Shown here: positions 33,373-42,312 of the stretch, in pieces
Position numbering within the stretch: position 1 is the first letter of the stretch
Layout of the letters: the number at the start of each line of letters is the position of its first letter
Assembly: GCF_000337415.1 (NCBI RefSeq)
Contig: NZ_AOJD01000027.1
Location: 87,606-139,215, forward strand
Length of the DNA stretch: 51,610 bases
Source of the DNA: Halorubrum tebenquichense DSM 14210
GTDB taxonomy: Archaea; Halobacteriota; Halobacteria; Halobacteriales; Haloferacaceae
Reading direction: 5' to 3'
Position numbers and translations under genes: made by a program
Notes under the pieces: model-generated
The model's input: the letters and a program-made list of their open reading frames with translations, nothing else
What the model was told of the DNA's origin: nothing
Databases searched by the model: none

Positions 33373-33863
33373 CGGGCGGCGAGACGGCGAGCGGCGAGGC
33401 GGCGGGCGGTGAGACGGCGAGCGGCGAGGCGACGGACGGCACGGGCGGGCCCGGATCCGCATCCTTGCGGCGGATCCTCCTCGGCGAGACCGGCTTCGAG
33501 TGCGCGACGGTGTGGAGCGCGGTCGGGTTCGCCCTGTCGTACGTCGCCTTCGACGCGACCGCCGCGGCGGGCGTCGGCGCGCCGGCGACCGCCGGCGTCC
33601 TCGCCGCGGTGACGGCGCTCGGCGCGCTCGGGTTCGCCGCGACCGGCGGCGGCGTCCTCCCGACGGTGCTGCTCGCCTACGGTCCCCTGGCGGGCACGCT
33701 GCTCCGGGCGGCGGGACCGACGCCGTACGCCTCGCCGCTCGAGGCCGACGGCCCCTCTCTCCTCGCGGTCGCCGAACCGCTCGGCGTCGCGGTCGCCGCC
33801 GCGCTCGCGATCGGCGTCGCGGCCGCGGTGGTCGGCTACGCGGTCGGTCGGTCGGCCGACTGA
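33369..33863 (+). CDS. Small membrane protein of unknown function
   Basis: 164 residues. The first 30 are a Gly/Glu/Thr/Ala-rich head with an internal repeat (GGETASGEA twice). Three or four Ala/Gly/Val-rich hydrophobic segments follow (AVGFALSYVAFDATAAAG, AVTALGALGFAATGGGVLP, VAAALAIGVAAAVVGYAVG). No family recognised. The ATG overlaps the coaD stop, so it is co-translated with coaD, though no functional link is evident. Confidence 0.7.
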   Translation: MTGGETASGEAAGGETASGEATDGTGGPGSASLRRILLGETGFECATVWSAVGFALSYVAFDATAAAGVGAPATAGVLAAVTALGALGFAATGGGVLPTVLLAYGPLAGTLLRAAGPTPYASPLEADGPSLLAVAEPLGVAVAAALAIGVAAAVVGYAVGRSAD

Positions 33864-33889
33864 CCCGACCGCGGCGGACGCCCCCTCCC

Positions 33890-35341
33890 TCAGTCGTCGA
33901 GCGCTCCGTTCAGCACCTTCGCGGCGACGAGTATCGGATCCCACACCGGGCTGAACGGCGGCGCGTACGCGAGGTCCAACCGCTCGACCTCGGCGACGGT
34001 CATGTCCGCCTCGATCGCGGTCGCCAGCGTGTCGATCCGGATCGCCGCCCGGTCGGTCCCGACGATGCTTCCGCCCAGCAGCCGCCCCGTGTCGCGGTCG
34101 GCGACGAGCGTCACGTCGGTCTCGGCCGCGCCGGGGTAGTAGCCGGAGCGCGACCCGGCGGTCACCGTCTCGCTGACCGGATCGAACCCGGCCTCCGCCG
34201 CCGCCTCCGGGTCGAGCAGGCCGACGCGGGCGGCCTCCGTGTCGAACGCCTTCACCGCCGCGGTGCCGGCGATGTCGCCGACGGGCGTCGGGTCGCCCGC
34301 GACCGTCGCGCCGATGGCGCGGCCGGCGCGGTTCGCGGTGAGTCCGAGCGGGGTCCAGTCGGGTTCGCCGGTCACCGCGTGGCGCGCGGTCGCGCAGTCG
34401 CCCGCCGCGTACACGTCCGGGAGGTTCGTCCGGCCGCGGTCGTCGACCCGGACCGCCCCGCCCGCGCCGAGGTCGACGCCGGTCCCGTCGAGGAGGTCCG
34501 TGTTCGGCCGGATGCCGACGCCGACGACCGCCATGTCGACCGGAACCGTCTCGCCGCCGACCGCCGCGTCGGTCGATCCGGCGATCTCGATCGCCTCGAT
34601 CCGGTCGTCGCCGACGAGCGACTCGACCGGCGCGTCGGTGTGGACGGCGACGCCCTCCGCTTCGAGCGCCGCCTCGACGCGGGTCCCGACCGCCTCACCG
34701 AACGGGGAGAGGAGGTGCCCGGAGCGATGGAAGACGTGAACGTCGAGGCCGCGCTCCGCGAGCGCCTCCGCGACCTCGACGCCGACGTACCCGCCGCCCA
34801 CGACCGCCGCGGTCTCCGGCGCGGGCATCGCCGCGTTGCGGTCGACGCGCTCGCGGTCGACCGCGCTCACGTCCGCGCGGTCGGGGTCGTACGCGTCGGG
34901 CTCGGCCACGTACGCGTCGATGGCGGCCGCCGCGTCCATGTCGTGGAGGGTGAACGCGCCGTCGACGCCGCGCACGTCGAAGGGGCCGGTCGTCGCCCGC
35001 GCGCCGGTGGCGACGAGCAGGTCGTCGTACGCCTGCTCGTAGCGGTCGCCCGCGGCGGTCTCGACGGTGACGCGCTTCGCGTCGGGGTCGACGGCGACGA
35101 CCTCGCTCCCGCGTCGGAGGTCGATCCCCCGCTCGTCGACCTCGCTCGGCGACAGCGACAGGAGATCCGACATGCGGTCGACGTAGCCGGCGACGAAGTA
35201 GGGCATCCCGCAGTAGGCGTACGAGATCCACCGCCCCTTCTCGAAGACGACGACCTCGCGGTCTGGAGCCTCGCGGCGGAACTTGCTTGCCGCGCTCAAC
35301 CCCGCCGCGTCGGCACCGACGACCACGAACGGATCGGTCAT
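33890..35341 (-). CDS. FAD-dependent disulfide reductase (CoADR/Nox-like)
   Basis: 483 residues of the pyridine nucleotide-disulfide reductase superfamily. The FAD motif is VVVGADAAGLSAASK; the single active-site cysteine is Cys44 in AYCGMPYFVAGYV, as in CoA-disulfide reductase and NADH oxidase. The NAD(P)H motif is VVGGGYVGVEVAEAL, and the second FAD motif is VYAAGDCATARH. The C-terminal domain contains DLAYAPPFSPVWDP, typical of these enzymes. It could keep CoA or another thiol reduced; which thiol is not known. It is convergent with the small membrane protein gene. Confidence 0.88.
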   Translation of the reverse strand: MTDPFVVVGADAAGLSAASKFRREAPDREVVVFEKGRWISYAYCGMPYFVAGYVDRMSDLLSLSPSEVDERGIDLRRGSEVVAVDPDAKRVTVETAAGDRYEQAYDDLLVATGARATTGPFDVRGVDGAFTLHDMDAAAAIDAYVAEPDAYDPDRADVSAVDRERVDRNAAMPAPETAAVVGGGYVGVEVAEALAERGLDVHVFHRSGHLLSPFGEAVGTRVEAALEAEGVAVHTDAPVESLVGDDRIEAIEIAGSTDAAVGGETVPVDMAVVGVGIRPNTDLLDGTGVDLGAGGAVRVDDRGRTNLPDVYAAGDCATARHAVTGEPDWTPLGLTANRAGRAIGATVAGDPTPVGDIAGTAAVKAFDTEAARVGLLDPEAAAEAGFDPVSETVTAGSRSGYYPGAAETDVTLVADRDTGRLLGGSIVGTDRAAIRIDTLATAIEADMTVAEVERLDLAYAPPFSPVWDPILVAAKVLNGALDD

Positions 35342-35411
35342 AGCCGGACATCGGCGGGCCGAGTGAAAAAGTCACGCCGCGGGTGCGGTCCGAGCGCGCC
35401 GCCGTCGGCGG

Positions 35412-35855
35412 TCAGTCGTCGTCGCCGTCGGCCAGCCGCGAGAGCGTCTCGCGGGCGTTCGCGACGGCCTTCTCCTTTTTCGCCGGGTACGCCTCGACCT
35501 TCGTGCGCACGGTGAGCCCGGGGCCGAGCCGGACGTCCCCGCGGAACGCCGCCTGCTTGTCGAGGCGGAGGAAGAGCGCGCAGTTGTCGTCGACCCGCTC
35601 GTCGAGCTCGCCGAGGACGCGGTCGAGGTCCTCCAGCTCGGAGAGGCGGTCGAGCACGTGTCGCATCTCGTCGGCCCGCTCGACCCGCGCCGAGAGCACG
35701 ACGATCCGGTCCCCGTGATGGCCCACGTTCTCGTTGCGCTCGAGTTCGACGTCCTCCGGGAGGAGAGTGTACAGCGCCTGCTCGACGCGTTTCACGTCCT
35801 CGGTGGCGTACGAGAACGCGCGGAGGTCGACGTAGTGGAAGGGGACTTTCGGCAT
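35412..35855 (-). CDS. RNA-binding protein (COG1325, exosome-associated type)
   Basis: 147 residues. The N-terminal PKVPFHYVDLRAFSYATED and the segment HHGDRIVVLSARVERADEM match archaeal COG1325 proteins, predicted RNA-binding proteins related to exosome or ribosomal-protein L5-like folds. The C-terminal KVEAYPAKKEKAVANARETLSRL is a conserved basic helix. The following gene on the same strand is a small SH3-like protein upstream at 36065. Neighbouring genes for RNase P and Trm112 point to RNA metabolism. Confidence 0.82.
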   Translation of the reverse strand: MPKVPFHYVDLRAFSYATEDVKRVEQALYTLLPEDVELERNENVGHHGDRIVVLSARVERADEMRHVLDRLSELEDLDRVLGELDERVDDNCALFLRLDKQAAFRGDVRLGPGLTVRTKVEAYPAKKEKAVANARETLSRLADGDDD

Positions 35856-35876
35856 GCGAAAACGAGTGGGGCGGCG

Positions 35877-36065
35877 TTACTCCTCGCTCTCGACGGCGTC
35901 GAGCGCGTCCTCGGGGACGCCCGTCTCCTGGCCGTCTTCGAAGCTGACCGTGTACGTCGCGTCGCCGAACATCGTCTCCATCACCTGCGTGATCGTGCCC
36001 GACTCGCCGTCGTACTCGCTGTGTTTGTCGTGGAGCACGACCTCGTCTTCCTTCTCGAAGCTCAT
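35877..36065 (-). CDS. Small SH3-like protein (DUF1918-like)
   Basis: 62 residues, highly acidic. The sequence EKEDEVVLHDKHSEYDGE...TITQVMETMFGDATYTVSF is a small beta-barrel pattern found in many haloarchaeal genomes and resembles DUF1918. The ligand is unknown. It lies 21 bases upstream of the RNA-binding gene and is likely co-transcribed. The much longer frame upstream is a non-coding reading. Confidence 0.75.
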   Translation of the reverse strand: MSFEKEDEVVLHDKHSEYDGESGTITQVMETMFGDATYTVSFEDGQETGVPEDALDAVESEE

Positions 36066-36145
36066 GGCGTCTCGTTCCGCCGGGACGGTTAAAAGCGCCC
36101 GGATCCGCGCCGACGATCGCGGAGCGCGGCGGCGAGGAGACCGGC

Positions 36146-36739
36146 TCACGCCACCGCGAGCAGCGCCGCGCCGAACGCCACCATCAGCGCCAGCCCCACC
36201 GCGAGCCAGACGATCACGCTGTCGACGGCGAGCGCGAGCGCGACGCCCGCGGCGACCGCGAGGAATCCGAGAGCCGCGCCGGCGACGCCGCCGCGCCGGA
36301 CGAGGCGGTCGAGCGCGTTCACGGCGCGCTGCGCAGGCGGGGGATCCGGGCTGCGGTCCGGGGGCGCGGAGAGGGTCTCGTCGACGGCGACGGGCTCGTC
36401 GGGAGTTTCGTCCGACGGTTCGATCCTGACGTCGACGTAGCGCGTGTTCGATCCGTAGCCGGTGACGATCTTCAGTTTCCCGCGGACCGGCTCGTCGACG
36501 TCGGCGATCGAGACGTGAACGTGGCGGGTCCCCTCGTCGGCGACGAAGTGGTTGACCTCGTCGACCGCGGTCACCCGGTCGAGTTCGTCGTCGAAGTGGA
36601 GGTGGACGTGCGTCGAGCGCCCGGCGTTGTCGAGCACGACCGGAAACGGCCCGTCCGTCGCGAACGCGTCCGGCGCGTCGATGTCGTGGACCGCCTCCCC
36701 GTTCAGTTCGACGTCGAGTGTCGGCACGGTGGAGACCAC
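36146..36739 (-). CDS. Conserved haloarchaeal membrane-anchored protein
   Basis: 197 residues. Residues 1-105 are beta-rich and His-containing (THVHLHFDDEL, TRHVHVSIADVDEPVRGKL), a probable Ig-like domain. A Pro/Asp linker follows. Two C-terminal hydrophobic helices (GAALGFLAVAAGVALALAV and VIVWLAVGLALMVAFGAAL) anchor the protein. I recall this as a conserved haloarchaeal family (possibly DUF7524) but cannot confirm it. There is no signal peptide, so the beta domain may face the cytoplasm. Confidence 0.7.
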   Translation of the reverse strand: MVSTVPTLDVELNGEAVHDIDAPDAFATDGPFPVVLDNAGRSTHVHLHFDDELDRVTAVDEVNHFVADEGTRHVHVSIADVDEPVRGKLKIVTGYGSNTRYVDVRIEPSDETPDEPVAVDETLSAPPDRSPDPPPAQRAVNALDRLVRRGGVAGAALGFLAVAAGVALALAVDSVIVWLAVGLALMVAFGAALLAVA

Positions 36740-36832
36740 GACCCCGTATTAGAAAAAGATTCACACGGGCGAGGGGTTCGCCGCCGGCGTCTCGACCGGG
36801 GATGTCCCGGCGGCGACCGCCCGAACCGGACG

Positions 36833-37027
36833 CTACGCCGCCGCCTCCTCGCGCATGTCCGGCGGGAGGAGGTTCGGGATCCCGTCTTCGATCGGATAGG
36901 TCTCGCCGCACTCGGTACAGGTGAGCGTGCCGGCGAGGACCTCGTCGTCGTCCTCGTCGTCGACGTCGAGGTCGAGGGCCGCCTTGTCGAGCGGGCAGCA
37001 GATCACGTCCATCAGGGATTCCTTCAT
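36833..37027 (-). CDS. Trm112-like methyltransferase activator
   Basis: 64 residues. The pattern MDVICCPLDKAAL, LTCTECGETYPIEDGIPNLLP is the Trm112/YcaR-type small zinc-binding fold. Trm112 is the shared activating subunit of several tRNA, rRNA and protein methyltransferases in archaea. The zinc ligands would be Cys10/Cys11 and the CTEC pair. The start MKESLMDVICC is used, with the in-frame MDVICC as alternative. It is divergent from the RNase P gene. Confidence 0.88.
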   Translation of the reverse strand: MKESLMDVICCPLDKAALDLDVDDEDDDEVLAGTLTCTECGETYPIEDGIPNLLPPDMREEAAA

Positions 37028-37150
37028 ACCGTTCGATTGGATCGGACCGATAAAAAAGCGTGCGGGTCGCGGTCGCAGAAGCGGACGGGAGCGGCGCGCG
37101 ACGGACCGCGGATAGCAACGTCTTTTGCGGCGGGCCTCGGCCCACGTCAC

Positions 37151-37435
37151 ATGGGAATCCCGGCGGAGCGGATCGAGCGGCTGTTCGCGCTCGCCCGCGA
37201 GGCGGTCGTCGACGACGAGTACGACCGCGCCCGCCGGTACGTCGCCCGCGCGCGTCGGATCGCCGAGCGGAACCGCTGCGGCGTGCCGTCTGAACTCTCC
37301 AGGCGCGCCTGCGACGACTGCGCGGTCTACCTCCGACCCGGGAGGACGAGCCGCGTGCGGACGCGGTCCGGCCGCGTGGTCGTCCGGTGCCTGGAGTGCG
37401 GCTCGACGGCGCGGTATCCGTACGACGGGGAGTGA
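37151..37435 (+). CDS. rnp4: Ribonuclease P protein component 4 (Rpp21)
   Basis: 94 residues. The archaeal Rpp21 pattern is seen: N-terminal helical hairpin (IPAERIERLFALAREAV, YVARARRIAERNRCGVP), then a zinc ribbon with RRACDDCAVYLRPG and VVRCLECGSTARYPY (CxxC and CxxC). It binds Rpp29 and the specificity side of RNase P RNA in tRNA 5'-end processing. The ATG sits about 120 bases from the divergent Trm112-like gene. Confidence 0.93.
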   Translation: MGIPAERIERLFALAREAVVDDEYDRARRYVARARRIAERNRCGVPSELSRRACDDCAVYLRPGRTSRVRTRSGRVVVRCLECGSTARYPYDGE

Positions 37436-37453
37436 GCGGGCCCGGCGACGAAG

Positions 37454-38137
37454 TTACTCGCCGCGCTCTCGCAGTTCCGTGAGGACGGAGACCGTCCCGC
37501 CCATGAACCCCTCGTCGAGGACCGTCTCGGCCGCCTCGCGGGCCGCGTCGTCCGCGTTGGCGACCGCGTACGACTCGCCGGCGACGCCGAACGTCGAGAC
37601 GTCGTTCTCGCTGTCGCCGACCGCGACGAAGGCGGCGGGGTCGAGGCCGAGGGCCTCGGCGACGGCTTCGAGCGCCCGACCTTTGCTCACGCCGACCGAC
37701 TTGACGTGATAGGCGTAGCCGGTGTCGACGACCTCCACGTCGCCGCCCGCCGCCGCCGCGACCTCGCGTAAGAGCGCCTCGTCGGCGTCGGGCGACACCG
37801 CGACCTCCGTCTCGCGCCAGCGGTTCACCGTGTCGCCGTCGCCCCAGCCGACCTCGCCGCCGCGCTCGCGGAACGCCTCGACGACGGCCCGCGCCGCGTC
37901 CGGGTCGCCGACCGTCGTCGTCTCGCCGCCGACGTACGCGACGCCGCCGTTCTCCGCGATCACCGTCTCCTCGCGGCCGAGGAAGTGCGCCAGCGCGACC
38001 GGGTACGGGAACGCCTTCCCGGTGGCGAACACGACCGGGGCCTCCCACTCGGGTAACAGCTCGAAGACTCGCGGGTCGATCCGACCGGTCGGCGTCGTCA
38101 GCGTGCCGTCGATGTCGAGCGCGAGGGGCGGAACCAT
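37454..38137 (-). CDS. pgp: Phosphoglycolate phosphatase (HAD, archaeal type)
   Basis: 227 residues of the Cof-type HAD subfamily. The nucleophile motif is LALDIDGTLTTPTG (DxD), motif II lies in PVVFATGKAFPYP, the lysine motif in VSVGVSKGRALEAV region, and motif IV is VAVGDSENDVSTF. The length and motifs match the archaeal phosphoglycolate phosphatase family (TA0175 type). Specificity inside this family is variable. It is convergent with rnp4. Confidence 0.88.
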   Translation of the reverse strand: MVPPLALDIDGTLTTPTGRIDPRVFELLPEWEAPVVFATGKAFPYPVALAHFLGREETVIAENGGVAYVGGETTTVGDPDAARAVVEAFRERGGEVGWGDGDTVNRWRETEVAVSPDADEALLREVAAAAGGDVEVVDTGYAYHVKSVGVSKGRALEAVAEALGLDPAAFVAVGDSENDVSTFGVAGESYAVANADDAAREAAETVLDEGFMGGTVSVLTELRERGE

Positions 38138-38257
38138 ACCGGGAGTCGTCGCTTCGTCGGCAACTGTCTTCCGTTCGATAAAAGTGCGGACCGATCCGCC
38201 GCGAGCGTCCCCGAGCGCGTCGGTCGGGCCGGTCGGGATCGCCGGTCCGGACCGGCC

Positions 38258-39430
38258 TTATCCCGTCCGAGTGTGCCGGTCGAACAGCTCCCGGAAGACG
38301 ACGGTCGGGAACAGCGGCACGAGCCGGCTCGGGGGGCGGCCCTTGCCGTCGCTCCGGTGGACGGTGACGCGTTCGAGCAGGCCGGCGTCGGCGAGCTCGT
38401 AGAGGACGCGGCGCACCGTCGACGCCGAGAGGTCGACGCCCGGGCGCGCGGCGATCGTCTCCGTGGCCACGCCGACAGTCGACCGCTCCTCCTCGGAGAG
38501 CCCGGCGAGCTCGTAGAGGAGCCGCTGGCGGCTCTCGGGGAGCGCGAGGACGCGCCCCAGCGCGACGCAGGGGCGCGGCACGCCCTCGATCCCGGCGTCG
38601 ACGTCGGCCGAGCGCACCGTCGACGCGCCCGCCCGCTCCGCGCTGACCGCCGCGCCCATCACGGCCGCGAGCGCGTCGTGAGCGTCGCCCGCGGCCCACT
38701 CGACGACGTCGCGGATCTGGTCGTGCGAGAGCGCGTCGCGGCCGAGACCGGTCGAACACCGGCTCGTCAACAGCTCGACGAGGACGTGCCGGCGGTACTT
38801 CCCGAACTCGACCGTCGTCTCCGGCTCCCAGTCGATCGCGTCCGGCGGGTCGCGGCCGATACACGCCGGCACGAGCCGCTCGCCGACGTCCTCGAGCCAG
38901 TCGATGAGCGTCGTCGCCGGCGGCGTCTCGACCTCGTCGGTGTGGTCGACGGCGACGACGAGGTCCGGCCCGGTGCGCATCACGTCGCGCAGCGACTCGG
39001 CCAGCTCCTCGGTGCCGATCCCGTGGTCCGGGACCGGCTCGTCGCTCATCGCGGCCAGCATCGCGTGGTAGAGCCGGAACCGGGTCGACGCGTGCCGGGC
39101 GTCGACGTAGACGAACCCGGGGATGGTCGGCTCGACCGCTCGGGTCGTCGTCTGGATGGCCTGCCGCGGGCCGCTGTGGGTCGCGAGGCGGTCGAACAGC
39201 GCCGAGACGACCGCCGACTTCCCGCTCCCCTTCGGGCCGTACACGTAGAGGCTCGGCGGGAGCGACCCGGAGAACGCGGGCGCGAACACGTCGAGCAGGC
39301 GCTCGATCGCCGGCCCGCGGCCGACCGGAGACTCGGCGTGCGCGACGGGCGAGACGGCCTCGAAGTCCGCGAGGACGCTCAGGCCCGTGTCGTAGCCGAG
39401 CCGTCGCTCGATCCGGTCGTCGATGTTCAC
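38258..39430 (-). CDS. Orc1/Cdc6-like AAA ATPase
   Basis: 390 residues with the Orc1/Cdc6 architecture: AAA domain with Walker A YGPKGSGKS (about 65-72), then a C-terminal winged helix (PGVDLSASTVRRVLYELADAGLLERV). The Walker B position reads VVAVDHTDE, with His163 where Glu is expected, so ATP hydrolysis may be weak. The GTG start at 39430 is preferred over the upstream ATG at 39466 because GGAGG lies about seven bases before it. No set of origin-recognition-box repeats or A/T-rich unwinding element is visible beside it, so this looks like an orphan paralogue rather than an origin gene. Confidence 0.8.
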   Translation of the reverse strand: MNIDDRIERRLGYDTGLSVLADFEAVSPVAHAESPVGRGPAIERLLDVFAPAFSGSLPPSLYVYGPKGSGKSAVVSALFDRLATHSGPRQAIQTTTRAVEPTIPGFVYVDARHASTRFRLYHAMLAAMSDEPVPDHGIGTEELAESLRDVMRTGPDLVVAVDHTDEVETPPATTLIDWLEDVGERLVPACIGRDPPDAIDWEPETTVEFGKYRRHVLVELLTSRCSTGLGRDALSHDQIRDVVEWAAGDAHDALAAVMGAAVSAERAGASTVRSADVDAGIEGVPRPCVALGRVLALPESRQRLLYELAGLSEEERSTVGVATETIAARPGVDLSASTVRRVLYELADAGLLERVTVHRSDGKGRPPSRLVPLFPTVVFRELFDRHTRTG

Positions 39431-39668
39431 GGTTGACCCTCCGAGATAGCCGAACAAAACTGGCACGGAGCGGAGTCGGTTCGGTGCGGGTCGCCGTCGG
39501 TGGCGCTCGAGACGGCACCCCGGCGACGGCTGTCGCTCGCGGCGCTGCGTCGGTCGCGTGTCCGGTCTGGTCTCATTTGATCCGGCGGCTTGGTCGGGAA
39601 GGTGGTTTCACGTGAGAAGCGCCTCGAACGCGACGGAGCCGACGCGGCGTCGGCCCCCGCACGCGGGC

Positions 39669-40757
39669 TTAGAGGTACCCGGCGTTCGGCAGGACGCCGA
39701 GGATGGCGAGGACGCCCACGCCGAGCATCATGATCGCGATCGCCATCGCCGGCGGGTCCACGTGGGTCCCGGAGTGCGAGTAGAACAGCCGCTGGGTGAC
39801 CTCACCGACGAGGCCGCTGAGCGCGCCGAACGCGCCGGCCGCGAGCAGCGCGACGACGCTGCCCGCGACGGGCGCGACGACGACCGCGCCCGTCGCGCCG
39901 AGCAGCGTGATGTGGTGGGTCACCGGGATCTTCTCGACGCCGAGGTTCAAGAACAGCAGGCTCATCGCCGAGATGCCGTACCCGAGGAAGATGCTCCCCG
40001 TCTGGAGCCAGATGTACCCGCCGAGGATCCCGCCGACGAGTCCGATGACGGTGACGCCCGACCACTCGTACTGGTGCGGGAGCCACGGCTCGGTCGCCGG
40101 GCGGCCGGCGTGTTCCCCGTCGGCGTCGGCCTGCGGGTGGTCCTCGCCGCGCTCGAACGGCGACATGTCGAGCAGTCCGTCGCCCGCCGGCTTCCCGACG
40201 ATCGGGTAGCCGAACACGGGGCGCGCGAGGAACGCGGTCGCGAACACGGACACCGCGATGAAGTCGGTCGGCGGCGTTATCTCCAGCACGTTGAGGAAGA
40301 GCCCGTTGGCGAGTTGGGTGAACAGCATCCCGATGACGCCGAAGATCGCACCGACCGCGAGGATGTCGGGCTTCGTCCCGAACGCGTACGTGATGTCTTT
40401 CCCGAAGTGATACCCGCCGTCCGCGGGGTTCATCTCGGGGTACTTCTTGCCGGCGTACGCCGAGGCGGCCACGCCGCCCGCGAACGCGATATGCGGGCCG
40501 GTGATCGCCCCGAAGCCGATGACGCCGGTGATCCCGACGGCGAGCTCGCCGGCGGGCACCGCGTCGAGTTGGCCGACCTGGCTCTGGAGAATGTTGAGTC
40601 CCTCGCCGAGGAACACGACGAAGCCCGTGAAGATGAACGACGGCAGCGCGCCGAGCGCGGCACCGAACGCCCCGCCCGCCAGCGCGGTGATCAGGAGCAG
40701 CAGGAACTGCTCGACCTCCATCCCGATGACCGGGACCTGAAGCAGGAGGCCGCTCAT
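39669..40757 (-). CDS. Polytopic membrane protein, candidate glycerol permease
   Basis: 362 residues, about ten hydrophobic segments (for example QFLLLLITALAGGAFGAALG, ELAVGITGVIGFGAITGPH, LAVGAIFGVIGMLFTQLANG). A hydrophilic loop (about residues 205-230, acidic) splits the protein in half. It lacks the NPA motifs of the MIP/GlpF channels. In other haloarchaea the homologous gene also follows glpK in the glycerol gene cluster, and has been discussed as a glycerol uptake protein. Transport is therefore inferred from position only. Its start is directly after the glpK stop, so the two are co-transcribed. Confidence 0.75.
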   Translation of the reverse strand: MSGLLLQVPVIGMEVEQFLLLLITALAGGAFGAALGALPSFIFTGFVVFLGEGLNILQSQVGQLDAVPAGELAVGITGVIGFGAITGPHIAFAGGVAASAYAGKKYPEMNPADGGYHFGKDITYAFGTKPDILAVGAIFGVIGMLFTQLANGLFLNVLEITPPTDFIAVSVFATAFLARPVFGYPIVGKPAGDGLLDMSPFERGEDHPQADADGEHAGRPATEPWLPHQYEWSGVTVIGLVGGILGGYIWLQTGSIFLGYGISAMSLLFLNLGVEKIPVTHHITLLGATGAVVVAPVAGSVVALLAAGAFGALSGLVGEVTQRLFYSHSGTHVDPPAMAIAIMMLGVGVLAILGVLPNAGYL

Positions 40758-42296
40758 CTACTCGTCCTCCTCGTCGACCGCCCAGTCTTTCGACCGCTCG
40801 ACGGCGTCGTCCCAGCGGCTGTACAGCTTGTCGACCTCGGCCTGGTCCTTCTCGGGGGTGAACTCGCGGTCGACCTGCCAGTTGTCGCGGAGCTCGTCGA
40901 CGTTGTCCCAGTAGCCGACGGCGAGGCCGGCGGCGTAGGCGCTACCGAGCGCGGTGGTCTCGTCGACCTCCGGCCGCGCGATGTCCGTCTGGATGATGTC
41001 GGACTGGAGCTGACAGAGGAAGTTGTTCTTGACCGCGCCGCCGTCGACGCGGAGCGTCGTCGTCTCCACGCCGGAGTCGGCCTCCATGGCCTCGGCGATG
41101 TCGCGGGTCTGGTACGCGATTGATTCGAGCGTCGCGCGGACGATGTGCTCCTTGCTCGTGCCCCGGGTCATCCCGACGATGGTCCCGCGGGCGCGGCCGT
41201 CCCAGTGCGGCGCGCCGAGCCCCGTGAACGCCGGGACCATGTAGACGCCGTCGGTCGAGTCGACCGACCGCGCCAGCTCCGCGGTCTGGGCCGCGTTGTT
41301 GATCAGGTCGACGTCTTCGAGCCACTCGATGGCGGCCCCGGTGATGAAGATGGAGCCCTCCAGCGCGTACTGGACCGGCTCGCCGGACATCTGGAACCCG
41401 ACCGTCGTCAGCAGCCCGTGGTCGGACTTGACGGCCTCGTTGCCCGTGTTCATCAGGTAGAACGAGCCGGTGCCGTAGGTGTTCTTCGCGTCGCCCTCGT
41501 CGAAGCAGGTCTGCCCGAACAGGGCGGCCTGCTGATCGCCGAGCGCGCCCGCGACCGGGACCTCCTCGCCGAGGAAGCCGTCGGCGTCCGTGTGGCCGTA
41601 GTACTCCTCGTCGGAGGAGGGGCGCACCTCGGGGACCATCTCCCTCGGCACGTCGAACTCGTCTAAGAGCTCGTCGTCCCACTCCATCTCCCGGATGTTG
41701 TACAGCATCGTCCGGGAAGCGTTGGTGACGTCCGTGATGTGGTTGCCCGTCAGGTTGTAGATGAGCCACGCGTCGATGGTGCCCATCACGAGTTCGCCCG
41801 CGCGGGCCCGGTCGCGGAGGTCGCCGCCGCGCGAGCTCTGCATCTTGAGCGGCTCGGCGTTGTCGAGGATCCACTCCGTCTTTGTCGCTGAGAAGTACGC
41901 GTCGGCCTCGAGGCCGGTCTTCTCGCGGATCTCCTCGACTTTGTCGGCCTCCTGAAGCTCCTCGACGCGGTCGGTCGTCCGGCGGTCCTGCCACACCAAG
42001 GCGTTGTGGACGGGGCGGCCGGAGTCTTTGTCCCAGACGATCGTCGTCTCGCGCTGGTTGGTGATCCCGATCGCTTCGAGCTGGTCGGCGTCGAGTCCCG
42101 CGTCGGCGAGCCCGTCGAGGACCACTTCCTGGGTGTTCTCCCAGATCTCCATCGGGTCGTGCTCGACCCAGCCCGGGTTCGGGTAGATCTGTTCGTGCTG
42201 TTCGTAGGCGTTCGCGACGACCTGGCCCTCGTGGTCGAACACCATGAATCGGGTGCCGGTCGTCCCCTGGTCTATCGCACCGACGTACTGTGTCAT
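40758..42296 (-). CDS. glpK: Glycerol kinase
   Basis: Phosphorylates glycerol to sn-glycerol-3-phosphate. 512 residues, the normal FGGY-kinase length. Motifs seen are GAIDQGTTGTRFMVFDHEG (phosphate 1), INTITNQRETTIVWD-type GITNQRETTIVWD, the substrate loop QDRRT, GTIDAWLIYNLTG, and the C-terminal FGGY signature region TTLRVDGGAVKNNFLCQLQ. AGGAGGG (minus, 42306-42312) lies nine bases before the ATG. It is divergent from glpABC with a 380-base control region between, and heads a two-gene operon with the membrane protein. Confidence 0.97.
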   Translation of the reverse strand: MTQYVGAIDQGTTGTRFMVFDHEGQVVANAYEQHEQIYPNPGWVEHDPMEIWENTQEVVLDGLADAGLDADQLEAIGITNQRETTIVWDKDSGRPVHNALVWQDRRTTDRVEELQEADKVEEIREKTGLEADAYFSATKTEWILDNAEPLKMQSSRGGDLRDRARAGELVMGTIDAWLIYNLTGNHITDVTNASRTMLYNIREMEWDDELLDEFDVPREMVPEVRPSSDEEYYGHTDADGFLGEEVPVAGALGDQQAALFGQTCFDEGDAKNTYGTGSFYLMNTGNEAVKSDHGLLTTVGFQMSGEPVQYALEGSIFITGAAIEWLEDVDLINNAAQTAELARSVDSTDGVYMVPAFTGLGAPHWDGRARGTIVGMTRGTSKEHIVRATLESIAYQTRDIAEAMEADSGVETTTLRVDGGAVKNNFLCQLQSDIIQTDIARPEVDETTALGSAYAAGLAVGYWDNVDELRDNWQVDREFTPEKDQAEVDKLYSRWDDAVERSKDWAVDEEDE

Positions 42297-42305
42297 GTTG
42301 TGGAT

Positions 42306-42312
42306 CCCTCCT
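42306..42312 (-). promoter_or_regulatory. Ribosome binding site of glpK
   Basis: AGGAGGG on the minus strand, nine bases before the glpK ATG, is a strong match to the anti-Shine-Dalgarno sequence and shows a leadered message. Confidence 0.65.

Noticed and set aside
35877-39518. Open minus-strand frame of over 1200 codons
   Set aside because: Only the last 62 codons are a real gene. The remainder is an out-of-frame reading of neighbouring genes.
39431-39668. Replication origin beside the Orc1/Cdc6-like gene
   Set aside because: TCACGTGA and a few short palindromes occur, but there are no repeated origin boxes and no A/T-rich stretch.
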